From the NCBI GenBank assembly GCA_022836615.1, contig MU405434.1, positions 1-34,878 on the forward strand: a stretch of 34,878 nt of DNA. Reading direction: 5' to 3'. Source of the DNA: Annulohypoxylon bovei var. microspora. Lineage: Eukaryota > Ascomycota > Sordariomycetes > Xylariales > Hypoxylaceae. The position numbers and the translations under genes are program-made. The first letter of the stretch is position 1, and every line of letters starts with the position of its first letter. The notes under the pieces were generated by a model, which was not told where the DNA came from, ran no database searches, and saw nothing but the letters and a program-made list of their open reading frames with translations. Below are positions 12,181 to 23,349 of this stretch, piece after piece.

Positions 12181-13753
12181 TAATATCCATAAAAATTATT
12201 AACATAAAACGCGATAAAACTTATAAAAAAATACGATAAAAAACATTTAATAAGATTAAATAAATTAAAAATCAAATTTATAAATTAAAAAAATAATAAA
12301 GTATTTATAAACGAAGTAAAAAATAATAACAAAGCATTAATAAAAAATATAAAGGAAAATAAATAAAACATTACATTAATTCTTAAAATTAACATTAAAA
12401 TAATACTTTTAATAAAACGATAATTTAAAAATAAAACGAATAATTCATAATTAACTTTCTTATAATATAAGTAATACTTCATGATTAATTTTTTTATAAT
12501 ATAAATACATAATAATATATATTATTAACCGCTTATAATAATTCATACCTTACATTTTAAATTTTATTAAATTATTATTTAAATTAAACTTAATTAACGT
12601 TTTAAAAATTTAAAATTCTTTATTTTTATAATTTTAATAAACTTCCATTCTTATATATTTAAATACACACTTTAATAAACTTTCCATTTTTATATATTTA
12701 AATACATATAATAATAAACCTTTCATTCCCATATATTTAAACATATTAAACATTAATAATAAAATAAATCTTTTCCATAATTTCAATTAAAAAATAACCG
12801 AAACGAATCCATTTAATATCGAAATCATTATAATAATAATTAATAAATTATAAATATTAAAATACATGTAAATATTAAATAAAATCGAAAATTAAAATAA
12901 AGTTAAAGTAATAAATAAACGTATATTAATTAAAAAAAATCGATTATAATTAAACGAAATAACGTTATTCGAAAAATATATTAAACCTTATTAATATTAC
13001 GAAATAATCGTATTTCATTGCTTCATTTAACTTTAATATAACGAAAAAAAAATCGCATATTATTTATTATAAATTATAATTAATATAAAGTTATTCGTTA
13101 ACCATTTATACCGCATAACATTAATACGTTTAAAAGAGGTATAAACATTTAAATAAAAAGTAAAATAAAACGAATAAAACATATTAAACGAACGACGATT
13201 ATATTTATTTAACGTAAATAATTTAAAAACATTACGAATATTAAAAAATATTAAAAATAAGTTTAACATAATATTAAAAATTATTAATAATTTAATTTAT
13301 AATACAAGATTAATATAATTTACGTAACCGGTGGAAAAGTAAATTTTACCCCCATTTTAAAAATATTTCTTTAATAAAGAAACGGTATAATTAAACGTTA
13401 TTATTATAAACATTAAATTAAATTTTCGATTATATTACTTAAAAAATAACGTTAATTAAATTAATAATAAATTTAATAAATTAAAAACAAAGGCCGAAAA
13501 CAACGGAATAAAAATAAAAGTAAACATTATTAAATTATAAAATATAATAAAAAAAAATATTAAAAAACGTTCGCATAAATAACTTTAATTTAAATTAAAA
13601 CACCAAGCCATTTTAATCACTTTCATTAAAACCTTAAAAGAAATTAATAATAAATTTTAAATTTAAAAAATCACCATAATTAACGCCGTTAAAGCAACGT
13701 TAATTAATTCGTATAAAACCTTAAAATTATAACGTAAACGTTATTTTTTTTTC

Positions 13754-13768
13754 GTTAAAAAAAGCAAA
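13754..13768 (+). other. Polypurine tract of element A
   Basis: A purine-rich GTTAAAAAAAGCAAA directly precedes the 3' LTR; B has TTAAAAAAGGCAAA at the same place. This is the usual site of plus-strand priming in LTR elements and supports plus orientation. Confidence 0.6.
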
Positions 13769-13913
13769 TATTAAAAGTAACGTAAAAATAATTAAAATAA
13801 AAAGTTATATCTTTAAATGAACCGAACATAACTTTATATAAAAAAGTTTTACGCATTAAAAAACTTAAGAAATATAATTACTTTATAACCTTTATATTAA
13901 TTATTATTTTACA
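13769..13913 (+). repeat. 3' LTR of element A (145 bp)
   Basis: Direct repeat of 3014-3158. It ends in the intact CA of a canonical LTR, followed by tgaat, the right target duplication (13914-13918). Confidence 0.92.
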
Positions 13914-15257
13914 TGAATTTTTAATAAAAGTTTATTTTTTTTTTTTTTTTTTTAATATTTTAAACTTTTTTTTAAACTTTAATCCCTTCCATTAAACTTT
14001 TAAATTTATATAAAAACATAAACGTTTTTATAACTTCATTTATTAAATTAAATTCGTTAAAAAAAAATGTAAAAATATCCGTTTTAAATCGTCTTTCATT
14101 ATTAACATTATAAATTTTATTAATTTTTTAATTTTAATAAATTTTTAATAATTTATTAATATTATTTACCATTAAAACCATTTTTATATTTATTATTAAA
14201 GTAATAATATTTAATATCCTTAAAGAATTTTTAAAAAAAAAATATTCTTTTTCGTTATTAAATTCATTCGTTCGAAATAAATCTTTATAACTTATATATA
14301 AAAAAATTAAAATATATAATAATATTATTACGTTTTAATAAATTACCATTTTATAATTAATAAATTTTATTAATTTATAAATTTTAATAAAAATATTTAT
14401 TTTTTAATAAAATTTTAACATTATTATTCGTTTAAAATAATTAATAATCACTCCGTATAATTTTAATTATTTTATTTTTAATAAAAGATTTAATTTTAAA
14501 TTATTATTAATTTATATTTTAATTTAAATTAACATTTTTATTAATTTTCTTTAATATTACATTAATATTAATAAATAAAAAATCGTTAAATTTTTAAGGG
14601 TTAATTTTCCATTAACACCTTTTATTTTATAACTTTTTTTTTTATATTCGATTTTATAATTTTTATAATTATCCATTAATTATTACTTATTTACCATTTT
14701 TCCATTAACTTTTATATTTCCGCATATTATTTAAACTTTTAATAATTCGTAAAATTATACTTTAAAATTTATATATATATGCCTTTTATCCAAATATTAT
14801 TTAAAGTATAATTTAAAAATAACTTTTATAACTTTAAATTTTATTAATATTTTAATAAATATTTCATTATATAATACTTTTATATTTTTAAGATTTACGA
14901 AACCATTTTTATTTCCATTTTAATATAATACTTTTACATTTTAAAGTTCTTCCTTAACATTTTTAATAATTAATTATTAATACTTTTTTATATTTTTTAT
15001 TAATACATATACTTTAATATATACGTGTTTTATAAAAATATTTTTTAATAAAAATATTTCTTCGCATTTTTAATATATAATTTTATCCTTTTTAAATTTT
15101 ATAACCTTAAATTTAATAACATAAAAAATATTATTATTAATTTCTATTAATTCATTTATTATAAAAGTTTCCTTTTTTATATTTAAATATTATTTTAATA
15201 AAAAATAATTATCATTTTAAAACGTTATTTCTTTAATATTTTTTTTATTATTATCAT

Positions 15258-15539
15258 TTATAATAAAAACTTTATTATCGTATTAAAAAACTTATTTATT
15301 TTATTTAATTTAAATTCATTTACTTTATCACCGTTTTTAAAATTATTTTCGCGAACCTCCGTAATTATAACCTTTATATTAAAACGAACCTCCGTTCCGT
15401 TTTCATTTAAATAAATTATTATTTTATTTACGTGAAAACCATTTGCTTTTATATAACATCCATATTTTTTAAAATTAAAACCAATTTCCATAAAGGAAAT
15501 TATTTCCACATTATAATCCGCGTTAATTAAAGCTTCCAC
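15258..15539 (-). pseudogene. Retroviral-type aspartic protease remnant of element E
   Basis: A 93-codon stop-free stretch on the minus strand. Near its start it reads A-L-I-N-A-D-Y-N-V-E-I-I-S, which fits the retropepsin pattern A-L-[IV]-D-[TSA]-G-x-x-x-x-[IVF]-[IV]-S with the catalytic Asp and Gly replaced (D to N, G to D), both G-to-A changes. Later hydrophobic stretches, including F-N-I-K-V-I-I-T-E-V, resemble the beta strands of such proteases. No flap or second signature is certain. It may have stayed open by chance because few Trp or Gln codons fell here. The call rests mainly on the motif and on its position upstream of the RT. Confidence 0.5.
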
Positions 15540-16931
15540 GTTAATTAAATTAAAATTAAAAATTTCCTCGTTAATATATTTTTTTAAAATATAAATCTAC
15601 GATTATTTCTTTTAAAACATTTAATAATATTAAAGCTTAATAAATTAATTTAATAAATAATAATAAATTTAATATAAAACTTTTAAAATAATTATAAATT
15701 AATTTCGTTAAAATTAATAAAATTAATCGTTATAATATTATTACATTAATTTAAAATAATTAATAATTAATAAACATTTAATTAATAATTAAAAAAGCTT
15801 ATATATTTTTATTAAAATTTTATAATTAATAATATAATTTAATAATAATTTTATATATAAATACTTTTTTTTTAAATAAAAAAGTTAATTATTTAAAAAA
15901 AAGTTAATAATATCGTTTAATTAAACCATTAATTATTTAAATAATAAATAAATTAAATTATATATTTTTAATATTTATTATATTAAGGAATTTTTTTTAA
16001 TTACTTTTATAATTTATATAATGCTTATTATTTAAAAACGAATAAATTTTTTAATTATAATATAATTTAATTTATAAATAAAATTAAAATCCTTTAATTA
16101 TTTTAACGTTATTACCATTAACATTTTAAAACGTAAAATAATAACTTAAAAAACCTTTTTAAAATTTTTATTATAAAAAACCTTAAAATTTTAAGAAACT
16201 TTTCCCATCCATTATTTTTAAACGTTATTTCGTAATAATTATACGAAATTTTTATAAATTATATTTATTTATATAATAATTATTATATATTTTTTCACAT
16301 TATTTATAAATAAATAAACATTTTTTTAATATATAAATTTTCTTATTATTATGAAATCCACCTTTTTATATAACATTTCATTTAAATTTAAATAAAAATA
16401 TTTAATTTATATTAATTTCCATTCGTATATTATTAAATAACTTACTTAATTAATATATTATATTTAAAAAATATTTATTATTTAAATAAAAAAATTATTA
16501 ATTAAGCTTAAGTTATTTATTAATTATAAAAAGTTAAAAAAAGGTAGGTTTAAAGGAAGAAAAAATGGATTTTTAAAAAATAAATTTAAAGGAAATAAAT
16601 TATTTCTTTATTTTTTTTATTTTATTTATTTTATTTATTTTAATATTACTTAGTTATTTAAGGTATTTACCGGTATAATAATAACCTTTGCTTGGTTTAT
16701 AATATTTATTACGTTTATATTAAATGTAAAAATCTCGTTTTATTTTAATAGAAAATTTTATTTTAATAAAAAATTCTCGTTTTATTTTAAAAAAAAATGC
16801 TAATATTCCTCGCGCTTAAATAAATTTTAAAATAATAAAAATTAAATAAATTTCTTCGAAAAGTTTTATTTTTTAAAAAACTATGGTATTAAGGATGAAA
16901 TATTCAATTTTTATATTAAAAAAAAAAATAA
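15540..16931. other. AT-rich stretch, no recognisable gene
   Basis: It lies upstream (minus sense) of the protease remnant and may include gag of element E, but no motif supports this. Between about 16540 and 16810 G and C are somewhat more frequent (for example GGTATTTACCGGTATAATAA near 16660), with a small tandem pattern of TTTATTTTATTTATT near 16610. Nothing else identifiable. Confidence 0.5.
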
Positions 16932-17153
16932 TTAATTTAGATTATTTTTTAATGAATTTAATTCGTTTAAACTTTTTTTTTCTTCGGGATTTTCTTTAAA
17001 ATTTTCCGTTGTAAGATTTCTTTTAAGGTTTTTTATTATAAAATCTTTAAGATCTTTAAGATTTTTAAAGCTTTTTTTTAAGTCGGAAAATAATAAATTT
17101 AAAAATAATAAAAAAAATAAAAATAATAATAATAAGGGATAATCCCGTAGATT
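16932..17153 (-). pseudogene. Stop-free stretch of 73 codons, possible gag fragment of element E
   Basis: Reading on the minus strand from 17153 to the stop at 16932-16934 there is no internal stop, but also no ATG. The translation starts with a leucine- and phenylalanine-rich hydrophobic run of about 20 residues. It then becomes a charged, probably helical segment with repeated K-x-L-K-D-L-K and E-N-P-E-E-K-K. It does not match a domain I know. Position (upstream of PR on the same strand) suggests gag. The hydrophobic part is coded by a TAA/TTA microsatellite-like run and could be an artefact. Confidence 0.25.
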
Positions 17154-17593
17154 TTATTAAGGTTTTTTTTTTTTTAAAATTACGTTTAAAACTAATATTA
17201 ATAATAAGTTTAATCATATTAATACTTAAATAAAATAAAATTAAATTAATAATATTAAAATTTATTTAATTTTTATTAATAAAAATATTAATTTATATAT
17301 TTTTAAATTATTTTATAATTACTTTTATAATAATATATATAAGATTAAAATAATAGAATTAAATAATCGCTTTAAATTTACTTCGTTTAAAAAAAATAAT
17401 AATTAATTTTTAAAAAAAAATATAAATAATTATAATAATAAAATATCCATTTTATTAATATTAAATAATAAAAGAAATTAATTAAAAATAAAAGAATAAT
17501 GATTTTATATAAAGAAATTATTTTTTTAATATTATAAATTCCATAAAATAAAAGGTTTTTTAAAATTTAATAAAATATTATTTTATTAGGTAT
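17154..17593. other. AT-rich stretch before D1, nothing recognised
   Basis: Composition is the same as the flanking RIPped DNA. It contains a T-run near 17163-17175 and no motif, repeat partner or open frame that I could identify. It could be part of E's 5' end. Confidence 0.4.
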
Positions 17594-17601
17594 TTAATAA
17601 A
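17594..17601. repeat. Left 8-bp target-site duplication of D1
   Basis: Sequence ttaataaa, identical to 18330-18337. Confidence 0.85.
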
Positions 17602-17651
17602 GAGCAATGTTAAATCCGCTGTATGGATGTCGTGGGTTTCGTCCGCTGTAT
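17602..17651 (+). repeat. Left terminal inverted repeat of D1 (50 bp)
   Basis: Reverse complement of 18280-18329 with a few transitions. It contains two copies of TCCGCTGTAT spaced 27 bp apart, a layout expected of transposase-binding sites. Confidence 0.9.
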
Positions 17652-18279
17652 GGGGGGTATCAAAAGGTACTTGAAGTCCCATACAAATCGCCATACAATT
17701 GAAGGTACCAACAGCCGCCGAAATTCAATCAATTCAACCTACTTTTCCCCCACACCCACCTACACACACCGTTTTAATCTGCCCTTTCTCCCGTTTCTCC
17801 CACTTCAATCCCACGTCAAATTTCTTGTAATTACACAATCAGATAGATCTCGCAAAGCGCTTTCGAATGGGCCTGGTTGCATGCCTTCAAGATGGCTGTA
17901 TGAGTGGCAAATCAGGTTGAAAGATAATCGCATATAGGGGAAGAAGGCCTACGTGAAGGGTATCGCAGGGACCACCGAAGTAAAAGCTTCTAGATGTACC
18001 AGCTTTTAACTCGATTTGCTACCCATATAGCAATCTGTAAGGGATGCAACCTGGACCATTCGAAAGAGATTTGAAGGTTGAATCTAATTGTGTAATTATA
18101 AGAAATTTGACCTGCGATTGATGGGGGAGAAATGGGAGAAAAGAAGGGTGTATAGCTGGGTGTAGACGCTTGGATTTTTCTAAGTTTAATTGAAGGGTTG
18201 TGCGGGGTCAGCATTGAAAGTATATGTGTTTATATGGGGATTTGTATGGCGGGAAAAGTACCAATGATGCCTGGGCCCA

Positions 18280-18329
18280 ATACAGCGGACAAAACCCACG
18301 ACATCCATACAGCGGATTTAATATTGCTT
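18280..18329 (-). repeat. Right terminal inverted repeat of D1 (50 bp)
   Basis: Contains ATACAGCGGA twice, the inverse of the left-end motif. Its last bases read TATTGCTT where D2 has CATTGCTC; one change is a CpA-type transition. Followed by ttaataaa. Confidence 0.88.
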
Positions 18330-18431
18330 TTAATAAAATGATTTTTAATTTTTTATATAATTTTTATTTAATAAAGATTTTTAAAAGATTATTAATATTA
18401 AGTATTTTTTTATTTAAAATAATAAGGTTAT
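18330..18431. other. AT-rich spacer between D1 and element B
   Basis: About 100 bp. It begins with the right target duplication of D1 (18330-18337) and ends with the left target duplication of B, gttat, at 18427-18431. It is DNA of the host into which B inserted and should join 27936 onward. Element unknown. Confidence 0.7.
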
Positions 18432-18576
18432 TATTAGAAATAACGTAAAAGTGGTTAAAATAAAAAGTTATATCTTTAAATGGATTAAGCGTAACTTTAT
18501 GTAAGAAAGTTTTACGTATTAAAAAACTTAAGAAATATAATTATTTTATAATTTTTATATTGATTGTTATTTTATA
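18432..18576 (+). repeat. 5' LTR of element B (145 bp)
   Basis: Direct repeat of 27786-27930 and homologous to both A LTRs. It starts TA where the 3' copy has TG; both copies end TA instead of CA. Confidence 0.92.
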
Positions 18577-19645
18577 ATTAGTAGCTTTGTTTATTATTGT
18601 GCGACGTTTCGGCGTTAATTTATTTTTAAAAGCTCGTTTTATGGAATAATAAATAAAATTTTTACCCTTTTATGCCGGCGATGCAAGGAAAGGATTAGAT
18701 TTTCGTTCATTATTTAAGATTAATTCGGAATACGAAGTTATTCGGAGTTAATTAAAGACTTACTATAAAAAAAAAATATATAAGCGAAAAATGTGCGTGT
18801 TATAACCCACGCATTTATTATGTTTAATTATCGTGCTTTTTTTAATAAAACTTAATTTAAGTTTAATTATTTAAGCATTAATTTATATTTGTTAAATTCT
18901 AATTAATTTATAATTTAATTAATTTATTTTTTTATTATATATTTTTTATAATTTTTTTTTAATTATTTTAATTCATTTTCGTTTAAATATATGTCGTCGT
19001 TTTTATAATTTTAAAAAATAATACAAATTATTGCTTTCTTATTAAATTATAAAAATTTTATAATAGTTTAACGTATATTAAATTATAAGATTCGTTTATT
19101 TAAATTTTACGTTAATTCTTTGGAAACATCCGGAATTATAATCGTAATATTATTAATAATTATTCGGATTATACGAAATTTTTCTTAATTAATAATAATA
19201 TATAACCTCGAATAAGTTATAAACATTTTTAAGTTTCGGAATAAATTTAATGAGTTATATTTATATTTATTAATATTAAACTTTTAACTTTTATTACTTA
19301 AGGTATAATCCGAGACGAAATTTTTTATATTTTTTATATTATCGAAGTGGAAGAATATCATCGGTTTTTAAACCTTTAATAATGATGAAAATATAAAGCT
19401 CGAGGACTTATAAATTAATTTATATGAAGATTTATTACTTTTAAAAGTTAAATTATTTGCGGAATTAAAGGAATTATTTTAAGATTTATTACGGGTTTAA
19501 TTATTATTTAATTTATTATTATTAATCCCATTTATTTTATAATTGAAATCGCAATTATTAATATTAATTAAAATATAATCGTTTAAACTATAATTGTTTA
19601 TTACATTATAATTAAAGTTATTTAAGTTATAAATTTTTATCGTAT

Positions 19646-19771
19646 TATAACTTATTATACTTATGTTATAATTTATTATGCCCACGTTATTATTTATTAT
19701 ATTTACGTTATTACTTATTATACCCACGTTATAATTTATTATATTTAAGTTATAAATCATTATACTTATGT
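19646..19771. repeat. 21-bp minisatellite in element B, 6 units
   Basis: Six consecutive 21-bp units homologous to the seven-unit array of element A; a unit change between copies is a typical replication-slippage difference. The minus-strand frame over it (19497-19760) mirrors the one in A and is a repeat artefact. Confidence 0.83.
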
Positions 19772-22700
19772 TATAAACGTTATAACCGTTAAAACCATTT
19801 ATCGTGCCTACGCTATAATTAATAACGTTTAAGTTAAAATTTATTATGTTTAAAATAATGGTAATTAAATTAATAACGCTTCGTTTATAATTTATTATGT
19901 TATCGAAGTTAAAGGCGTTCGGTTTATTTTTGTTTAAGTTTAAAAAGTTTAGATTTTTATGGATTTAACCGGACATTATTTTTGTTAAATTATTTTTTTT
20001 ATTATTAAACGTATAAAAACTTAGGTTTTACGTTAAATCGTTAATTTAACGCATATATATAACGGTTTATATATTTATAAAAAAATATAATATATAAATT
20101 AATTCATATATAAAGTTAAAGGTATTTATATAAATTAATAAAATGGCGATTAATAAAAATATAAGTGATAAATTAATATTTAATAGCGATAATGGAGTAT
20201 TTTAATTATTACTTTTATTTTTTAATATTAACGTTATAAAAGAAATAATATTAATAAAACGCATTGTTAAAATGGCACGAGCATTTTACTTAGTTTTTAT
20301 AATATAAGCAAAAAATATGGTTTAACCGTTTTTTAGCGTTATACGAAATATTTGTGAAATAATATAAAATAATCGGGGAAACGATTGTAATAATAGTTGG
20401 AATTTAAAGGATATTAGTTTCTTTTAATTAAATTTTTCTTTATTAATTAATTTTAATGAAGTGGTTATGGTTGGTAAAAAGATTATTTAATGAAATGTAT
20501 ACTTATTTATCGAATTAATATGAGTAATATGCATTATAAATAATCGTATAAACTTTATTCGATAACGATTTTTATAATTATTACGTGGAAAAGCTTAATA
20601 ATGGTGGATAAGTATATTAATATTTACGGAGAAAAGTTAAATGTTAATAAATAACGAAGTGGTATTAAAACGATTTTTCGATTATTTTAAAATCCTTAAA
20701 TCGGAGGTTATCGTTTTTATAAAGGATGTGAAATATATTAAAGATAGTTATTTATAAGATATATTTATTAAATTATAAGTTATAAAATTAATATGTAATT
20801 ATCACACAACTTATATAAATTAAATTATTTAACATTTATTAACAATTTATAATGTATTAAACGATAATTTATGTATATTAATATCCCGACTTAAAATTGG
20901 AATAAGATTTAAAGTTTACTTTCATTTTTTAAAAAATAAGTAATAGGTATAAAAAGGTTAATTATTGGTATTTGGAAAGAAGGATTTTATAATAATGTTA
21001 ATAAATTAATGAATGTTTAATAAGTTATTAATAAATTTAATAATGGATTTAATACGAATAATTATTATAAATGCGATTAATATAATATTAATGTAATATA
21101 ATAAATCCAATAATAATTAATTAACCTTTTTTAAATTATATTATGGTTTGAATTATAACGAATAATTGAATTTATTTGAAATATATTATGGTTTAAATTA
21201 TGGACGAAGAGATTGTTTATTAATCGGTAATTATAAATATAATAATTGTTTATATAACGGTTAATAATATGGTAATGATCGTTTATATTTTAATAATTAA
21301 TAATATAATAATAATTAATAATATAATAATAATTGTTTATATTATAATGATTATTATAATGATTATTAAAATGGTTAAAAAGATTATTTATAATGGAATG
21401 ATTGCGGATGTTTAGATTATTAACGAAGTAATTAATAATTATAAAATTAATAAAAATGTTGTTTTAATTAATATTATTAATATAGAAATGATGGTTGATT
21501 ATATGGACGTTTTTAACGATAAAGTTAATAAGGTAAAAATAATTAAGAAGAAAATTATTTGGAATAAATAATAAAATATAAATATAATGATTTAAAACGT
21601 GAAAAAAAAGAAAGTAAATTTAAAGTAAACGGATACTTTTTAATAAAAAATTATAAGGAAAACGTAAATGATAATAATTAATTAAATATTTTTATTTATA
21701 TTATTCATTTTAATGTTTGTGATAAATATATATGCCGAAAGTGTTATAAATGATTTAATATGTGGTAAAATTGTTTTAAATATATATATGTTAATAAATG
21801 TATGGAACTTATAAAGCGTATTTATAATTATTCCCTATAAAAAGAACGACGAAAATTAAAATCGAAATAATAATAATTAAATTCTTTAATGGATTAAAAA
21901 GATTAATAATAACTTAATATTTTATTATAATATAACTTTATTATATATATATCTTTATTTATAAAAAAAATTTTAAATAAATATTTTATGTAAAAATAAG
22001 TGGGATATAAAATATAAAATAAAGTGGTAGCCAAAGAATTGGAAATATTTTAAAGGGAAATATTTTATGCTAATAAAGTAAAAAAAGTAATTTAAGAATT
22101 AAAGAATAATCGAGGTATTCAAGTATATAATATTATTCCCACGGCACCATTAAAGATTAATTTGAAAAAATATATTAATACTAAGATTTAAATAATGAAT
22201 AATAATCGACAAATATCGATCGTATATATTAATATAAGAATATTAAATAAGATAATTAATAAAAAATAATTTAATACATTTGTAAATGATTACGAAATAT
22301 TTACACTTAAAAAGTTAATATTAATATATAAAATAATTTTAAGAAATATAAATTTAACTTAAAAAATAAAATTTCATTTATAAATATTTAAACGAAATGA
22401 AAACGATTAAATAATAATTATACACATTTTTATTAAAGCATAAATTAATAATAAAGGATTATAACTTAATTTATTATTAAAGATCGATTTTTTCGACGAA
22501 TATAAAGTAATTATAAATTATTAAAAGAATTTAATAATATTCATTATATACCCGTTAATTTGAATTCTAATAAAATATTACAAATTTAATCGCACCATAA
22601 ACCGTAAAATTATAATATAAAATTATGTTAAAATATTTAATAAAATTTATATATTAATATTAGTTTATTATTATAATTTATTAAAGGGTAAAGATTTTTA

Positions 22701-23349
22701 GTTTAATTTTAAAATTAAAGGAATAATACTTAACATTTATAATATAAATTTAATAAAAGAAATATTTTTCTTTAATTATAAAAATAAACCAATCATTTTT
22801 TCCCGTTATAAACGCTTTGGAATGATACGAAAAATTATAAAATATGGAAGCTTCGTAATTATATAGGAAAAAGTTAATTTAACTTAAATAATAACCATAT
22901 ATAATAAAAACGAAATTAATAATAAATGGATTATTAAAGAATTTAATTTAAACAACGAAATTTATAATATATTAACGGTTAAGGAAAAATCACAAAATAA
23001 CTTATAAAAATTATTTAAATAAAAAGGATATAAATATTTTACCATTTTAAATTTAAAAGTAAAACCATTAAAATACCCCACATTAACCATGGATAATGGA
23101 ATACATTATTGCGTAAATAATTAGAAGTTTATTAAATAACTCGTTTTATTTACCAAGGAATTTAATATATAAAAAAATTGTAGCGTTATTAATATATTAA
23201 AAAATAAAAAAATAATAATCAAATTATTCGAAAATTAAGAAAAAATATATAAACTTAGAGGCGTATATTTTTTAGGTGTTTAAAATCGTAAATTCTTAGA
23301 TTAAATCTTCGATGTAATACATATTAAAGGTAAAATGGATTAAATAAAG

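Larger units (their letters stand above)
3014..13913 (+). mobile_element. Element A: full-length Ty3/gypsy LTR retrotransposon, RIP-degraded, carrying nested element F
   Basis: The element is bounded by two 145-bp direct repeats (3014-3158 and 13769-13913) and a 5-bp target duplication. Orientation is plus: pol motifs read in that direction, and a purine-rich tract (13754-13768) abuts the right LTR. It is 10,900 bp long. Without F and one copy of F's 5-bp duplication it is about 9,515 bp, almost the length of sister element B (9,499 bp), and the two stay collinear. Internal order: leader and probable gag from 3159, with a 21-bp minisatellite at 4228-4374; a long unassigned stretch to about 9340; then RT, integrase and a chromodomain-like tail to about 12180; then about 1.5 kb with no recognised motif before the 3' LTR. 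No open frame of useful length survives. A is more heavily mutated than B in the RT. Confidence 0.93.
13914..17593 (-). mobile_element. Element E, right part: protease and upstream region of the relic split by A
   Basis: This continues element E past the A insertion. A protease-like open stretch on the minus strand (15258-15539) lies upstream of the RT at 2060-2640 once A is removed, which is the gypsy gene order. The stretch 13919-15257 would be the spacer between PR and RT; no domain was recognised there. Beyond 15540 the gag and 5' LTR would be expected, but neither could be identified, so E's right edge is uncertain; 17593 is only the base before D1's target duplication. The plus strand keeps CpA and has little TpG from 13914 to about 16400, the same bias as in the adjoining end of element A. 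Confidence 0.5.
17602..18329 (+). mobile_element. D1: non-autonomous terminal-inverted-repeat foldback element (MITE-like), not RIPped
   Basis: A 728-bp island of ordinary base composition in extremely AT-rich DNA. The ends are inverted repeats of 50 bp starting GAGCAATGTTAAATCCGCTG. Each end contains the 10-mer TCCGCTGTAT twice (17615-17624 and 17642-17651 on the left). It is flanked by an 8-bp duplication. The interior is itself a long imperfect palindrome: for example 17816-17839 and 18087-18110 are reverse complements at 23 of 24 positions, and similarity runs through both halves with about 60 unique bases in the centre. No transposase is encoded; a 104-codon frame (17623-17937) begins inside the terminal repeat. 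An 8-bp duplication is typical of hAT and P elements, but the tip GAGCAATG does not fit the usual hAT YARNG start, so the superfamily is open. The right tip has two C-to-T changes against D2. Confidence 0.92.

Noticed and set aside
12285..12482. 65-codon hydrophobic minus-strand frame, and its homologue at 26301-26486
   Set aside because: Antisense to the region just downstream of the A/B integrase tail; hydrophobicity comes from complementing an A-rich coding strand. Presence in both A and B reflects their homology only.
13060..13269. 69-codon minus-strand frame near the 3' end of element A
   Set aside because: Low complexity, F/N/Y-rich, and the equivalent stretch of B is not preserved as an open frame. 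Treated as a chance frame.
17990..18214. 74-codon minus-strand frame in D1
   Set aside because: It is part of the palindromic arm, and no equivalent frame was noted in D2. No start context or domain.
17581..18340. Possibility that D1 is a host gene exon or a captured gene
   Set aside because: Its ordinary base composition first suggested a gene, but the inverted termini, target duplication, palindromic body and inverted second copy at 28883-29601 show a mobile element.
18224..18448. 74-codon plus-strand frame at the right end of D1
   Set aside because: It runs from D1 through its terminal repeat and target duplication into element B's LTR, so it spans unrelated elements.
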